The notes under the pieces were generated by a model. It saw nothing but the letters and a program-made list of their open reading frames with translations, made no database searches and had not been told where the DNA came from. A stretch of 45,385 bases of DNA, taken from the NCBI GenBank assembly GCA_026397725.1, contig JAPLUI010000324.1:1-45385 (forward strand), in the 5' to 3' direction. A program made the position numbers and the translations under genes. Positions 7,729 through 16,725 of the stretch are shown piece by piece; position 1 is the first letter of the stretch, and each line of letters opens with the position of its first letter. Source of the DNA: Verrucomicrobiota bacterium. Its GTDB lineage: Bacteria; Verrucomicrobiota; Verrucomicrobiia; Verrucomicrobiales; Akkermansiaceae.

Positions 7729-10700
7729 AACCACGACGCCCCCTGAACCATTGGATCTTTGTGGCCTTCGGTTTGCCCTGCACGGCCTTCGCTGCGGATT
7801 CTTACTGGAACGGTGCCACCGGCAACTGGACCTCCGCCAATTGGAACCCAAGCGAGCCCACGCTGAATGAAGACGCCATCATCAATGGCGGCACCGCGCA
7901 GATTACGGACGGCAACTCCGAGTATGCCGACGACCTGTTTCTGGGCCAAACCAGCGGCCAGAGCGGCCATATCTCCATGGGCGGCGGCTACCTGCTGGTC
8001 GAACACGACCAGTACATCGGATACGGGGGCGTCGGCACCTTGACGCAGAATGGCGGCGAGAACCGCTGCTCATACGGGCTCAGCAACTACGATCTCCATC
8101 TCGGCTATGCGGCGGGAAGTTCCGGCACCTACACGATGACCGGCGGCACCCTCTACACCGGTGACCAATATATCGGCCGACTGGGCACCGGCAGTTTCAT
8201 CCAGAGCGGCGGCACCAACAATGTGTCCGCCACCGGTTCGGGTGTCGCGGACCACATGTATATTGGTTGGGCCAACAGTTCCGGGTACGGCTCTGGCACC
8301 TACCGGCTCAGCGGCACCGGCCTGCTCGTCCTCAACCACAAGAACAGCAACATCTACGTCGGCGGAGAATACAGCAGCACCTTCCCACCGGGCCGCTTCG
8401 AGTGGTTCAGGGAAGGCGGCATCTCCTGGACCGACCCGAGCGGCAATGGCGGCATGGTCATGGGCGCGAACGGCACGCTCGCCATGGGCTACAGCTTCAA
8501 CTCGATCCCCACCATGGTCAGCGGCTTGCAGAATGCCACGCTGGAAGTCACCAACGGCGCGACGGTGACCAAGGTCAATGACGGCATCGTTTCCTCGGTC
8601 AACTACTTGCGCTTTGGCAGCGCCACCGGGGCCGGCTATGGCACCCAGACGGGCGGCACCGTGCAAGTCGGCCAAGCCGCCTATATCGGCGATGGCGGGA
8701 CCGGTGTCGCCACCCAGACCGGTGGCAATTTCAACACCACCACCCACCTCTACCTCGGCCTCAATGGTGCCCAAGGCACCTATCGGCTCAAGGGTGGCAC
8801 GCTGAGCGTCGGCTCTAACATCTTTGGCGGCACCGGCACCGGCACGCTGGTGCTGGATGGCGGCACGCTGAGCCTGAGCGGTACCATCTTCAATGTCACC
8901 AACCTGGTCGTGGGCGACGAGCAGGCCGGCTCCTGGACGCTCGGAGCGGGCAAGACGCTAACGGTTGCCAGCCACGTCGTCGGCAAGAACTACAACGGCT
9001 CGTTCACCCAATCCGGCGGCATCAACAACGCCGGCACGCTGACCCTCGGCCAGACCAGCGGCAGCGGCACCTACCTGCTGACCGGTGGCTCGCTGAACGT
9101 CAGCGGACAGGTGCTCGATGGTACCGGAACCGGCACGCTCCAGATCGATGGCGGGACCTTCGCCCCCTCCGGCAGCGTGACGGTGGACAACCTCAAGGTC
9201 GGCATCACTGCCGCCGGTAGCCATACCCAGGCGGCCGGCAGTTATAGCATCAGTACCCTGACTCTCGGCAATGGCACCTACCGCCTGGCCGGTGGCTCGC
9301 TCGCCGCCGGAGGTGTCTCTAACACCGCCGGCACCGGCACGCTGAACCTTGACGGCGGAACGTTCAGCCCCAGTGGCACCGTGACCGTGGACAACCTCGG
9401 CGTCGGGATCGCCTCCGCCGGTTCCCACGGCCAGACCGGCCAGACCTACAGCGTCGGCACGCTGACCCTGGGCAACGGCACTTACACCTTGACCGGCGGC
9501 TCGCTCGCAGTGAGCGGCGAGGTGCTCAACGGTACTGGGACCGGCACGCTTCAGATCGATGGCGGAACCTTCACCTCGGCCGGCGGCGTGGCAATGGACC
9601 ACCTCAAGGTCGGCATCGCCGCAGCGGGCAGCCATACCCAGACGACCGGCAGTTATAGCATCGGCACGCTCACCCTCGGCAGCGGAACCTATCGCCTGGC
9701 CGGCGGAACGCTCGCCGCCGGAGGAGTCTCTAACACCACCGGAGCCGGCACGCTGAACCTTGACGGCGGGACCTTCAGCCCCTCGGGCGCGGTGGCTGCG
9801 GACAATCTGGGTCTTGGCATCGCCTCCGCCGGTTCCCACAGCCAGACCGGGCAGAACTATAGCATCGGCATCCTGACCCTGGGCAACGGCACCTACACCT
9901 TGTCCGGCGGCACGCTGGCGGTGAGCGGCGACGTCATCAACAGCACCGGCACCAGCACCCTCGTCCTCGACGGCGGGTCCTTCCTGCCCAATGCCAACGT
10001 CAACGTCGATGCCTGGAAAATCGGCCAGAATGCCACCGCGTCCTTCCATCAGACCAGCCGCATTTACGCCGTCGCGGGCGATTTGTCGCTCGGCGTCAAC
10101 GCGGGTGGTGACGGCACTTATCAGCTCTCGAGCGGGGCCACCCTGACCGTTGGCGGGGCGCTGGTCAACGGTGCCGGCACCGGCACCCTGATCCTCAACG
10201 GCGGCACCTTCAATCCCGTCGGCGCGGTCGATGTCGATAACCTCAAGCTCGCCGACACCATCGACGTCAGCTTCACCCAGACATCCAACAGCTACACCGC
10301 CGCCAGCCTTTTGTTAGGCATGAACGTCGGCCGCAGCGGCACCTGGCGCCTGGATGGCGGCACGCTGAATGTGGCGGCAATTCCCGACAGCCCCGGCACC
10401 AGCAGTCTGATCCTCAACGGCGGGACGATGGCGGCCAGCGGCGACCTCTGGATCGATCACCTGACGGTGGGCCTCACCCGATCCGCCAGTCATGTGCAAA
10501 CGGGCTCCAGCGTCACCGTTTCTAACAACCTGAGCCTCGGTTACGACTCGACCTACACGCTGGCCGGCGGGAGTCTGAACGTGGCGGCAGCGATCAAGGG
10601 CGGCGGCGGCGGCAGCACGCAGCTCACCCTCAATGGCGGCACTCTATCCGCTGGCGGCGAGGTCTCGGTGATGCACGTGGTGGTGGGCGACGACAAGTCC

Positions 10701-12017
10701 GGCAGCCACACGCAATCCGCGAACACCTGGTCGGTGGGCGGCACCATGACGCTCGGCCAGAACCCCGGCGGCTACGGCTCCTATGTGTTGTCCGGCGGGC
10801 AATTGCAGGTCAAGGGCGCCCTGACGATCGGTGCCGGTGGCACGGGACGCTTCGATTGGCAGACCGGCACCCTGGGTGTCGGCGAGATGAACTTCGGCAC
10901 CAACAGCACCCTGGCGCTTGGCTTCGGGGTGGCCATGGAGAATCTGGCCGACGGCTCGCTGTATGGTGGCAGCCAGGCCCCGGGCAACCTCGAGCGTGCC
11001 GTGCTGGAACTCAGCCGCGGCTCCAGCACCCAGCGCACCGCCGACCTCACGCTGCGCGAACTGAAGCTGGCCGTCGGCATTGGCGCGGCCGACTACAGCA
11101 TGAAGGGTGGTGCGCTCACGGTGAACCGCCTGGAAGTCGGTTCCATGGGGATGGCCAGCGGCGCGTTCACCCAAACCAATGGCACCGTTGTCGTGGCCGC
11201 CTCACTGGTGGTGGGCAACATGCCGGGAACCGGCGGAACCTATCAACTCCAGGGCGGCATGCTCGGCGGCACCGGCGGACTGAGCCTGCGCCCGTTCGGC
11301 GGGCCGGGTGAGGCCACCTTCACCGGCAACGGTACCGTCGCCCTAACCGGCCCGCTGGTCAACAACGGGCGGGTGGTGGCCGATGGTTTGGGTAGCAGCC
11401 GCTCCCTCGACCTGTCGGCGGCGGCCGGGGTGCTCAACTCGTTCGAGAACCAGGTCGGCGAGCGCCACGGCTGGGGTGCCGAAAACGGCGGCCGGCTCAT
11501 CCTGCCTGCCATCCCGGTGATCCCGGCAGGCCTGTTCTACAATTGGGGCGAATCGCCGAGCGGAAATGGCGAATTCTCGCTTGACCTGGTCAACAGCGCA
11601 CAACTCACCTTCCACGGTCTGACGGCAAGCGGCAGCCTGACGGGCTCCCTGTTGGCCACCGACAACGCGAGTGTGCCCGCGCTGCCCGGCGGCTATCAGA
11701 TCATCGGCGTCTGGAACTTCGACCTATCAACGACGTTCGCCGCCACCCGGCTGATGTTCCGCTACGACGACACCTTGGCCCGCATGATGGGCATCGGCGA
11801 TGAGAACCAACTGGAAGTGTTGCATTACGTGAACGGCCAGTGGCAGGTGGTCACCGGGCTGCGCGACGTGACCAACAAATGGATCGGCACCACCGACCTG
11901 ACCTCGCTCTCGCCCTTCGCCGTGGGCGCGATCCCCGAACCCCGCAGCCTCATGCTGCTGGCCCTCGGCTCCCTGGCCCTGCTGCGCCGGACCAACCATT
12001 CCAAATTGCAGGAATGA
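7725..12017 (+). CDS. Giant secreted beta-repeat protein with PEP-CTERM tail
   Basis: A 1430-residue protein with an N-terminal signal peptide ending ..CTAFAADS. It opens with YWNGATGNWTSANWNP, the usual start of autotransporter-like passenger repeats in Verrucomicrobiota. Most of the length is Gly/Thr/Ser-rich beta-solenoid repeats of about 68 residues (GTYTLTGGSL..GTLQIDGGTF..). The tail near residue 1403 has IPEPRS, a hydrophobic stretch LMLLALGSLALL and Arg-Arg, the PEP-CTERM signal handled by an exosortase/archaeosortase-type system. It is therefore exported and probably anchored or processed at the cell envelope; ligand unknown. The ribosome binding site is aaaggaaacg before ATG 7725. 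Residues 448-721 carry near-identical tandem repeats. The gene ends 3 bases before a 43-bp terminal inverted repeat. Confidence 0.9.
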   Translation: MKPRRPLNHWIFVAFGLPCTAFAADSYWNGATGNWTSANWNPSEPTLNEDAIINGGTAQITDGNSEYADDLFLGQTSGQSGHISMGGGYLLVEHDQYIGYGGVGTLTQNGGENRCSYGLSNYDLHLGYAAGSSGTYTMTGGTLYTGDQYIGRLGTGSFIQSGGTNNVSATGSGVADHMYIGWANSSGYGSGTYRLSGTGLLVLNHKNSNIYVGGEYSSTFPPGRFEWFREGGISWTDPSGNGGMVMGANGTLAMGYSFNSIPTMVSGLQNATLEVTNGATVTKVNDGIVSSVNYLRFGSATGAGYGTQTGGTVQVGQAAYIGDGGTGVATQTGGNFNTTTHLYLGLNGAQGTYRLKGGTLSVGSNIFGGTGTGTLVLDGGTLSLSGTIFNVTNLVVGDEQAGSWTLGAGKTLTVASHVVGKNYNGSFTQSGGINNAGTLTLGQTSGSGTYLLTGGSLNVSGQVLDGTGTGTLQIDGGTFAPSGSVTVDNLKVGITAAGSHTQAAGSYSISTLTLGNGTYRLAGGSLAAGGVSNTAGTGTLNLDGGTFSPSGTVTVDNLGVGIASAGSHGQTGQTYSVGTLTLGNGTYTLTGGSLAVSGEVLNGTGTGTLQIDGGTFTSAGGVAMDHLKVGIAAAGSHTQTTGSYSIGTLTLGSGTYRLAGGTLAAGGVSNTTGAGTLNLDGGTFSPSGAVAADNLGLGIASAGSHSQTGQNYSIGILTLGNGTYTLSGGTLAVSGDVINSTGTSTLVLDGGSFLPNANVNVDAWKIGQNATASFHQTSRIYAVAGDLSLGVNAGGDGTYQLSSGATLTVGGALVNGAGTGTLILNGGTFNPVGAVDVDNLKLADTIDVSFTQTSNSYTAASLLLGMNVGRSGTWRLDGGTLNVAAIPDSPGTSSLILNGGTMAASGDLWIDHLTVGLTRSASHVQTGSSVTVSNNLSLGYDSTYTLAGGSLNVAAAIKGGGGGSTQLTLNGGTLSAGGEVSVMHVVVGDDKSGSHTQSANTWSVGGTMTLGQNPGGYGSYVLSGGQLQVKGALTIGAGGTGRFDWQTGTLGVGEMNFGTNSTLALGFGVAMENLADGSLYGGSQAPGNLERAVLELSRGSSTQRTADLTLRELKLAVGIGAADYSMKGGALTVNRLEVGSMGMASGAFTQTNGTVVVAASLVVGNMPGTGGTYQLQGGMLGGTGGLSLRPFGGPGEATFTGNGTVALTGPLVNNGRVVADGLGSSRSLDLSAAAGVLNSFENQVGERHGWGAENGGRLILPAIPVIPAGLFYNWGESPSGNGEFSLDLVNSAQLTFHGLTASGSLTGSLLATDNASVPALPGGYQIIGVWNFDLSTTFAATRLMFRYDDTLARMMGIGDENQLEVLHYVNGQWQVVTGLRDVTNKWIGTTDLTSLSPFAVGAIPEPRSLMLLALGSLALLRRTNHSKLQE
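9066..9887 (+). repeat. Two tandem 411-bp units inside the beta-repeat gene
   Basis: Unit starts at Gly-Thr-Tyr codons are 9066, 9273, 9477, 9684 and 9888, spaced 207, 204, 207 and 204 bases. The 207-base type (GTY.LTGGSL.VSG / QIDGGTF) and the 204-base type (GTYRLAGG / GGVSNT / LNLDGGTFSP) alternate, so the true repeat is an A-B pair of 411 bases present twice, with strong DNA identity between pairs. This indicates duplication of a double solenoid turn and makes the locus prone to copy-number change. Confidence 0.85.
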
Positions 12018-12019
12018 CA

Positions 12020-12585
12020 ACCAAATATCGTGCAGCACGAAATTCTAAACCAATCAGCGTGCCGTTGGCGCGGGTGAGCGGGTGATGGGAGCGACCCAGC
12101 GCCGGGCGGGGAAGGCCGCGAGTGGCGATTCCGCAGGAGATTCCGCTTGCGGGAACGACAGGCATACGCTAACCAGCGGGTGTGAAAAGCCGAACCTGGC
12201 AGCGATGGCCGAAGTCCGCCCTGGCGGCAGTCGCTGAGCAAGGACGACAACCCTGAACCCCTTATGACCAACGACCAAGTCAAGCTCCTGTGTTTGGCAA
12301 TCATCAGCGGATGCAGCGTCATCTCCGTGGGCGCCGCCCGTCCGGAAAACTCGGGCCCTGGCGGCTTGCTGCTGGTCGTGTCCTTCCTCTGGTTCATTGT
12401 GAAATACACCCGGACGCAACCCTGACTCGACCGCCCTCATGGCCGGCCAAGCCAATGCCTGCCATTGCTGACCCCACGGGGCAGGCCCGCCGGGATTCCG
12501 CGCGGGGCCGCACTTTGGGGTGTTGGATCGGCCGGAGCAACTGCACGCTGATTGGTTTAGAATTTCGGGCGGCACGATATTTGGT
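12020..12585. mobile_element. 566-bp element with 43-bp terminal inverted repeats
   Basis: The left arm 12020-12062 and the right arm 12543-12585 are reverse complements at 41 of 43 positions, starting accaaatatcgtgc and ending aaaccaatcagcgtgc. Between them lie 480 bases with one small membrane-protein frame (12264-12425) and no transposase. Long, nearly perfect terminal repeats with a short cargo are the layout of a MITE or a deleted transposon. The left end starts 3 bases after the stop codon of the beta-repeat gene. I could not identify clear target-site duplications. Confidence 0.65.
12264..12425 (+). CDS. Small predicted membrane protein inside the inverted-repeat element
   Basis: A 53-residue frame starting at ATG 12264: a hydrophobic first half (VKLLCLAIISGCSVISVG), a short polar turn, then a second hydrophobic stretch (GLLLVVSFLWFIVKY) and a basic tail. 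Two transmembrane helices are likely. No convincing Shine-Dalgarno sequence precedes it. Family unknown; small two-helix proteins can be holin-like, toxins or accessory membrane peptides, and none of these can be chosen from sequence. Its place between 43-bp terminal repeats suggests it is cargo. Confidence 0.4.
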   Translation: MTNDQVKLLCLAIISGCSVISVGAARPENSGPGGLLLVVSFLWFIVKYTRTQP

Positions 12586-12683
12586 ATTCACTCTATCAAA
12601 ATAAGGGCGGCACCTGCCACAAAAGGGCCGTCCAAACCGGCGGCCGCCAAGCCATAGGCCGCTTGAGGCGGCCTAACGCAAAA

Positions 12684-12712
12684 CGCCCCGGATGATAAAA
12701 TCATCCGGGGCG
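12684..12712 (-). terminator. Intrinsic terminator of the second PEP-CTERM gene
   Basis: A perfect 13-bp stem (12684-12696 with 12700-12712) around a 3-base AAA loop, GC-rich at its base. Read on the minus strand, it is followed by TTTTGCG. It lies 31 bases past the stop of the gene that ends at 12743, the right place for its transcript end. A second, weaker ggccgc/gcggcc hairpin follows at about 12657-12673. Confidence 0.8.
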
Positions 12713-12742
12713 GAAGTTCTGCAGGATGCGAGAGACGCCTTG

Positions 12743-13684
12743 CTATTTCCGGCGACGGGTGGTCAGCAGACCGATGGAACCGAGGCCGAAGAGTGCCCAT
12801 GTCGAAGGTTCCGGAACCCAGACAAGCGACTGGTAGTCGCCGACGTAGAGATTGTCAACTCCCGCCGCACCGGTCCAGCCCACTGAATACATCCGCACGG
12901 CATTTATATCGCCGCCCCCGAGACCCGTTGAAATGGGCGATGTCGGCGTGTAAGTCCACACATCGCCCGTCACAAGATCCTTCATCATGAACTCGTTATA
13001 GGCACCGTTAACCGTGTCCAACAGATACCCCATCTTGTACCAATGATCAAATGACAGGTTGTCAAAACCAGTGATTCCAAGCAAATTACCAGTATAACCG
13101 CCGCCGGCGTAGTAGTTGACGCCCCAAGTAGTAATGCCCCCACTGCCCACCGTTTGAGAGATCTGTCCGATCCCGCCCCCGCCACCAGCGTTCGTGCGTG
13201 GACTCAATGACCAGTTCCAAGGGTTATAGGCAAGCTCATTGCCAAGGGCATTCGCGGGCAATCCCTTGATGCAAATATCCACAGTCACTTCGACGAGCCC
13301 CTGAGCTATGGGGCTGCCAGTGGCCACAAAGCTCCTGCCACCGGGGTTGATTGCGGTATGGGTATGGGCAATGTCGGCACATCCCAGCGCGAGAAACTGT
13401 GATCCGCCATCCGGGTTGACCGCGGACGGTGTCCACACCTGCGGACTGGTCGGGTTGTGTTCCGCTTCCCACGGAACCTGCGCGTCTGTGTAAGTGTGCA
13501 CCTGCCAACTCAAACTGCCATCGGAAAACCAACCATTCTGACCGACAACTGCGGTCCCGGTCGCGCTTCCGGTATAGCCTTCCGTGGATTCAAAACCGAT
13601 ACTCAAGGATGCCAAGGCCGACTGCGTGCCAAGGCCAATACAGGCCAACAAGCCTCCATAAACTGCCAAATTCAGGTGTCTCAT
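12743..13684 (-). CDS. Secreted PEP-CTERM protein of unknown function
   Basis: 313 residues: signal peptide (MRHLNLAVYGGLLACIGLG..ALAS), a beta-rich middle rich in Gly, Trp and Tyr, and a C-terminal VPEPSTWALFGLGSIGLL followed by TTRRRK. The PEP motif, hydrophobic helix and Arg cluster are the full PEP-CTERM signal. The middle (FESTEGYTG.., WGVNYYAGGGY) looks like a concanavalin-like beta-sandwich as in other secreted proteins of this group, but no carbohydrate-binding residues can be named. It is monocistronic with its own terminator at 12684-12712. Upstream (minus) lie A-rich tracts and a TTGACA at 13732-13727 without a good -10. ATG 13684 is the only start that keeps the signal peptide. 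Confidence 0.88.
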   Translation of the reverse strand: MRHLNLAVYGGLLACIGLGTQSALASLSIGFESTEGYTGSATGTAVVGQNGWFSDGSLSWQVHTYTDAQVPWEAEHNPTSPQVWTPSAVNPDGGSQFLALGCADIAHTHTAINPGGRSFVATGSPIAQGLVEVTVDICIKGLPANALGNELAYNPWNWSLSPRTNAGGGGGIGQISQTVGSGGITTWGVNYYAGGGYTGNLLGITGFDNLSFDHWYKMGYLLDTVNGAYNEFMMKDLVTGDVWTYTPTSPISTGLGGGDINAVRMYSVGWTGAAGVDNLYVGDYQSLVWVPEPSTWALFGLGSIGLLTTRRRK

Positions 13685-13811
13685 AAAATAGTCTTGCTTG
13701 GTTGTGTTTGTTTGTAATTATCCGCTTGTCAAAAAAGACGTGGCGGTTTTCGCAGAATTCAGAGCGCGGTCAATATTTTTTTCATTTTTTCATTTTTTTT
13801 TCGGGGCCGGT

Positions 13812-14582
13812 TCAAAAGTGAACTGGGGAGACGGTTCGGAAGCTCCTGGCACTTCTTCTGTGCTTTCTTGAAGCACTTGACAGATAACCGATGAGCGAAG
13901 CATTCCTGGCGACCACTCTCGGCTCTCGGAACTTCTGATAGAATAATGCCGCAATCGCATGGACACGCCACGCTCGGAACTTTCTTTCTGAGCCGGCCCG
14001 GATCGTTGCCAGCTCACGGCGGCGGACGCCGGAGGAATAGAGCACCTCCATCATGGCGCGGTCACGGACCCCAACCGGATCCGTGGTGTCCGGGGCGTCA
14101 AGGAGGTTGAGGACGGTTCGTTCGTCGAGAACCACCGGCAGCACCCGCGACGAGCGTTTGCGGCCCTTGCGGGCCTGCAGCGGGTTGGACGGAATGGCCC
14201 GGCTCTCACACAGGAACCCGAGAAACCTGCGCACGCATCCAATGCGACCATCGAGGGAATTGCGTGACAACGGGGTACCCCAGCGGGTCACGATGGCCTC
14301 GCCCGCTTCAAGCCAGGCATGGACCAGTCCGGCGGAAATCCAGGACGGGTCGTTGACCTCCCGGTCATGGCACCAGCGGATGAAATGGCGGGCGTGGTCT
14401 GTCTGGCACACCACGGTGACACGCGAGTTGCCGCGCTCCTCCATCGACTCGCGCCATTTGCCCAGCCAATGCTCCAGAACGGAGGGGGCCGCTGGCAGGG
14501 TGGCGGGCTTGGTGCCGCCTTTCCGGTCCCGCCACGCCCGCATCCGCACAGTGTCTGCCAGGCGGCTGGGCTTCTTTCTCAT
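13812..14582 (-). pseudogene. Truncated tyrosine recombinase (XerD-like integrase)
   Basis: From ATG 14582 the first ~190 residues read as a site-specific tyrosine recombinase: a SAM-like core-binding domain (TVVCQTDHARHFIRWCHDR.., RRFLGFLCESRAIPSNP) and the start of the catalytic domain (LPVVLDERTVLNLLDAP, then RDRAMMEVLYSSGVRRREL with the first catalytic Arg). Right after ATI the similarity ends. The rest of the frame (FRAWRVHAIAALFYQKF..) is unrelated and lacks the His-x-x-Arg and Tyr motifs. Normal length is about 300, with the nucleophilic Tyr near the end, so this copy cannot catalyse recombination. The breakpoint is near 14000. It is probably left by an insertion or deletion; its original element cannot be named. 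Confidence 0.8.
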
Positions 14583-14686
14583 GGCACCCGGTTGGACGGC
14601 GGCGCGGGCACGCAATTCATTCGAGAATCATTTGAAAATCCGCCAGGTCACCGTTATGCTCCGGCGGCAACCAGCCTCCATGTCCC

Positions 14687-14875
14687 ATGAAAATCGCCAG
14701 CAGTGCCGACCGGGCTTCACGCGCAGCCGCCAAGAAGGCTGCACGCAGGGAGGATCGTCTGCGCTTGGAAAGCGGTGAAAGTCCGGCTGTCCTGCAGCGC
14801 GAGAATTCAATTTTTCCTGAGGATTTCTTCAAGAATGCCAGGATCTCGAACCTCTCCCAAGTCGTGGGCCGGTGA
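14687..14875 (+). CDS. Antitoxin-like small protein, partner of a nucleotidyltransferase fragment
   Basis: 62 residues from ATG 14687: a basic N-terminal helix (SSADRASRAAAKKAARREDRL), then ESPAVLQRENSIFPEDFF and NARISNLSQVVGR. The stop codon overlaps the next start (TGATG), a coupling typical of toxin-antitoxin operons. The next frame carries a nucleotidyltransferase signature, so this is probably its small partner. The pairing is read from layout and from my recollection that such short 'LQRENSIFPE..' proteins precede NTase genes; no domain can be named. The partner is truncated, so the module is probably dead. Confidence 0.5.
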   Translation: MKIASSADRASRAAAKKAARREDRLRLESGESPAVLQRENSIFPEDFFKNARISNLSQVVGR

Positions 14876-15192
14876 TGCCGGGTGGCACTCATATCCTCGA
14901 CTATGTCGCGTTTCTTCAGGAACTTGGCGGGACGAACGAGCCGCATTTTCTGGAAGGCGGCCAGGCGGTGAACTTCTGGGCGGAATTCTACACCGCCAGA
15001 AATAGGGCCGCCGGGCTGCATGAGTTCCTTCCCTTCACCTCCAAGGATTGTGACATTTGGATTGGCTGGGCCGCGCTGAAATATCAGATACAAAGAGGAG
15101 TTGTGCACACAACGAAAGTTCAAGCTGGGACGAGGGGAACTTTCCGAGTTAGGTATTCTGGATTAAAGCCGACAAGATCACGATTAATATGA
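14875..15192 (+). pseudogene. 3'-truncated nucleotidyltransferase (AbiEii-like) toxin fragment
   Basis: ATG 14875 overlaps the upstream stop. The first ~70 residues contain HFLEGGQAVNFWAEFY and, about 30 residues later, FTSKDCDIWIG. A Gly-Gly turn followed by Asp-x-Asp is the core of MNT/AbiEii-type nucleotidyltransferases (hG[G/S]..D.D). After WAALKY the frame continues 35 residues in low-complexity sequence (GVVHTTKVQAGTRG..) and stops at 15192, just inside the next gene's start (15189). Full-length homologues are about 200-300 residues, so the third catalytic carboxylate and the C-terminal part are missing. Family is inference from the motif; truncation is clear in length. Confidence 0.55.
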
Positions 15193-15716
15193 AAGGGTCG
15201 CCCAGTATTCTAACGTTGCTGATTTCATTGGGGTTGTTGTTTGTCGCCGGCTGCCGGAAATCGGAGACGCCTTCTGATTTCAAAAAAGGCCAACAACCGC
15301 AGGCGGAAGGGATTGGTACACATGAAGATGTTTATGCTGATGCAAGAAGGATCTTCGCGGAGATTGGTGATATCGAAATCAGCCTACAGGAATCAGCCAA
15401 TGAACTTTTGAGTAAGGAAGGCGAATTTGACATATTTTCATACAAAAATTTATATGATGAAAAGACCTGCGAATTGCGTGTTTCCTATAATAGACTTAGC
15501 AGTCTGGTTGGTTTGACAAAAGCGGATTACGATGCTATCATCCGGGACCTTGACCCCCGTTTTGGGCCCCGCTTTGAGAAACTACAGCAAGCTGAGAGGG
15601 ATCTCAAAAATGGGAGAGCAAAAGATATTAACTACGCAATGGCTGAATACAACTATAAGAATTTCAGCACTACCGAGGGGATTGCGATCAAGAAGAAGGT
15701 TTTCAAAGGTCTCTAA
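15189..15716 (+). CDS. Hypothetical lipoprotein
   Basis: 175 residues with a lipoprotein signal: ILTLLISLGLLFVAGCRKSE, where LFVAGC is the lipobox and Cys-22 is the likely lipidated residue. The mature part is mostly charged helices (DVYADARRIFAEIGDIEISL.., LQQAERDLKNGRAKD) with no domain I recognise. AT content is higher than in its neighbours, which may point to a separate origin. The next lipoprotein starts 37 bases after its stop, so the two may be cotranscribed. It begins where the NTase fragment ends, consistent with insertion of this pair into the old toxin gene. Confidence 0.7.
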   Translation: MKGSPSILTLLISLGLLFVAGCRKSETPSDFKKGQQPQAEGIGTHEDVYADARRIFAEIGDIEISLQESANELLSKEGEFDIFSYKNLYDEKTCELRVSYNRLSSLVGLTKADYDAIIRDLDPRFGPRFEKLQQAERDLKNGRAKDINYAMAEYNYKNFSTTEGIAIKKKVFKGL

Positions 15717-15753
15717 GTTTCAATCCACGATCCGCGCAGTGTTCGCCAATGCC

Positions 15754-16725
15754 ATGAAGCCGCTCCCCCACCTCGTCGTCACACTCGCAGTTTCGGTGCT
15801 CTTCGCTAGCGGATGCCGCCGTGTTGACAGCACCTCCGACAAGCTTCGGGAAAACCCGCCTGCCAGTACGACGTCGATATCACCCGTGCCGTCCGGCTTT
15901 GTTATCATTCCGGCCGGTGAGTTCATCATGGGCGATGCGCTCGATGGGGACCAGGCGGCTGCCCCGCACAAGGTAACCGCGAGTGGGTTTTTCATGCAGC
16001 AGAAGGAAGTGACCGAGGCGCAGTGGGACGAGGGGAGGGTGGAGGCGGACCGCCTCGGTTACTATGACCTGTTTGGCGCCGTGGTATGGAAAGCGCCGCA
16101 AAGCCCGGTGCAGGAGGTGACGTGGTATGCGGTGGTAAAGTGGTGTAACCTGGTGAGCGAAATCGATGGGCTGACTCCCTGCTATTACACAGATGCGGCG
16201 CATATGATCGTCTATCGGAACGGCGACACGGACCTCGACAACACGCTAGTGAACTGGGACGCCAACGGCTACCGGTTGCCGACCGAAGCGGAGTGGGAGA
16301 AAGCGGCGCGGGGAGGCCTGAGTGGTAAGCGCTTCCCATGGGGCGATGCCATCAGTCACCGCGAAGCCAATTTCGCCAATGACGGCGTCGAATCCTATCA
16401 AACTGGAACGACCGGCTTTCATCCCACTTACCAGTCTGGCAAAAGTGATTTCACATCGCCAGTGGGTAGTTTCGCAGCGAATGGATATGGGCTTTACGAC
16501 ATGGCCGGAAACGCTTTGGAGTGGTGCTGGGATAGGCATGGCAGCTACCCGGCAGAATTGCAGAAGGATCCGCGGGGCACCGAGGTTGGCTCGTCGCGGG
16601 TGCTCCGTGGTGGAGCTTGGCGACTGCCCGCACGCGCTTGCCGTGTCGCGGCTCGCGATGGGGTTGAACCGGGCAAGACTGGCGACGTCATTGGCTTCCG
16701 CATTGCTCGCGCGGTGGTCCCTTGA
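15754..16725 (+). CDS. SUMF1/formylglycine-generating-enzyme-like lipoprotein
   Basis: 323 residues from ATG 15754. The lipobox LFASGC near residue 20 follows a hydrophobic leader. The rest is a FGE-sulfatase (PF03781-type) domain: FVIIPAGEFIMGD, FFMQQKEVTEAQW, GYRLPTEAEWEKAARGG, FPWGD, GLYDMAGNALEWCWD, SRVLRGGAW and GFRIAR are in the canonical order. In true formylglycine generators two Cys residues near the C-terminus bind copper; here I see ACRVA and CWD but not the paired arrangement, so this is more likely one of the many non-FGE members with unknown ligand or a carbohydrate/sulfatase-related role. Position outside the cytoplasmic membrane is implied by the lipobox. Confidence 0.88.
   Translation: MKPLPHLVVTLAVSVLFASGCRRVDSTSDKLRENPPASTTSISPVPSGFVIIPAGEFIMGDALDGDQAAAPHKVTASGFFMQQKEVTEAQWDEGRVEADRLGYYDLFGAVVWKAPQSPVQEVTWYAVVKWCNLVSEIDGLTPCYYTDAAHMIVYRNGDTDLDNTLVNWDANGYRLPTEAEWEKAARGGLSGKRFPWGDAISHREANFANDGVESYQTGTTGFHPTYQSGKSDFTSPVGSFAANGYGLYDMAGNALEWCWDRHGSYPAELQKDPRGTEVGSSRVLRGGAWRLPARACRVAARDGVEPGKTGDVIGFRIARAVVP

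Noticed and set aside
9066..9887. Regular repeats as a possible CRISPR array
   Set aside because: Units are 204-207 bases, in frame and coding for solenoid modules; there are no short direct repeats with unique spacers and no cas genes.
8958..10049. Long 363-codon minus-strand frame inside the beta-repeat gene
   Set aside because: It is the antisense of a GC-rich Gly/Thr repeat; the translated text is low-complexity and the plus strand has signal peptide and sorting tail.
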